A DNA stretch of 21,136 bases. It comes from JBCCFX01 sp039029515. GTDB taxonomy: Bacteria; Planctomycetota; Phycisphaerae; Phycisphaerales; SM1A02. The stretch lies in contig JBCCFX010000045.1 in NCBI GenBank assembly GCA_039029515.1, forward strand, positions 1 through 21,136, written 5' to 3'. The translations under genes and the position numbers were made by a program. Under the pieces are notes generated by a model, which was not told the origin of the DNA, made no database searches, and was given only the letters and a program-made list of their open reading frames with translations. Positions 21,127-21,136 of the stretch are shown piece after piece. Each line of letters begins with the position of its first letter. Position 1 is the first letter of the stretch.

Positions 21127-21136
21127 CGGAATGCTC

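Overview
The window is about 21 kb of GC-rich bacterial DNA, and its gene content points to the Planctomycetota, probably class Phycisphaerae. The clues are a HYExAFE-family protein, two secreted proteins ending in the Cys-flanked dockerin-like EF-hand domain typical of that class, two small exported lineage-type proteins, and a TPR-sulfotransferase. The rest is housekeeping: metF, a GH133-type glycogen debranching enzyme, lpd, a hybrid histidine kinase, a calcineurin-like phosphoesterase, an Old Yellow Enzyme, yidC-mnmE, a YbgC-type thioesterase, a DUF721/DciA-like protein and an orphan ABC ATPase. No rRNA, tRNA, CRISPR array or transposase was seen.

Layout. Bases 1-129 encode 43 residues of ATP synthase alpha in AT-richer DNA and do not belong with the rest; they join out of frame to a truncated rex (132-350, minus), which looks like an assembly chimera at the contig end. 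rex diverges from metF (454-1377). Bases 1378-1899 hold no gene but a dense cluster of small repeats. Next come the HYExAFE protein (1900-2409), three small exported or membrane proteins (2452-3409) and the debranching enzyme (3438-5462). A four-helix-bundle gene (5565-5930) follows, bracketed by inverted heptamer arrays, then lpd (minus, 5962-7437) diverging from the hybrid kinase (7641-9506). After these lie the phosphoesterase, a 313-base repeat region, the Old Yellow Enzyme, yidC, mnmE and the thioesterase. The thioesterase meets the DciA-like gene tail to tail. The ABC ATPase likewise meets the TPR-sulfotransferase tail to tail. The window ends in two tandem paralogous secreted dockerin-like proteins (minus).

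The most unusual content is between the genes. At least seven intergenic regions carry tandem arrays of 7-bp units (GCTGTTG, GCTGTGG, ATTAGGG, TCGTTGG and others). The unit differs from place to place but the period stays 7. Where two arrays share a region, the left one is G-rich and the right one C-rich on the plus strand, so they form inverted brackets. Several arrays begin at or within a few bases of a stop codon, and three genes end inside one. Short palindromes ending in CCTAC, and a structured element whose two copies differ by three compensatory base-pair changes, occur with the arrays. One bracket encloses the four-helix-bundle gene, which suggests a small mobile cassette.

Among the proteins, the hybrid kinase stands out: the H-box phosphoacceptor histidine is replaced by arginine, while its ATP-binding motifs and receiver residues look intact.
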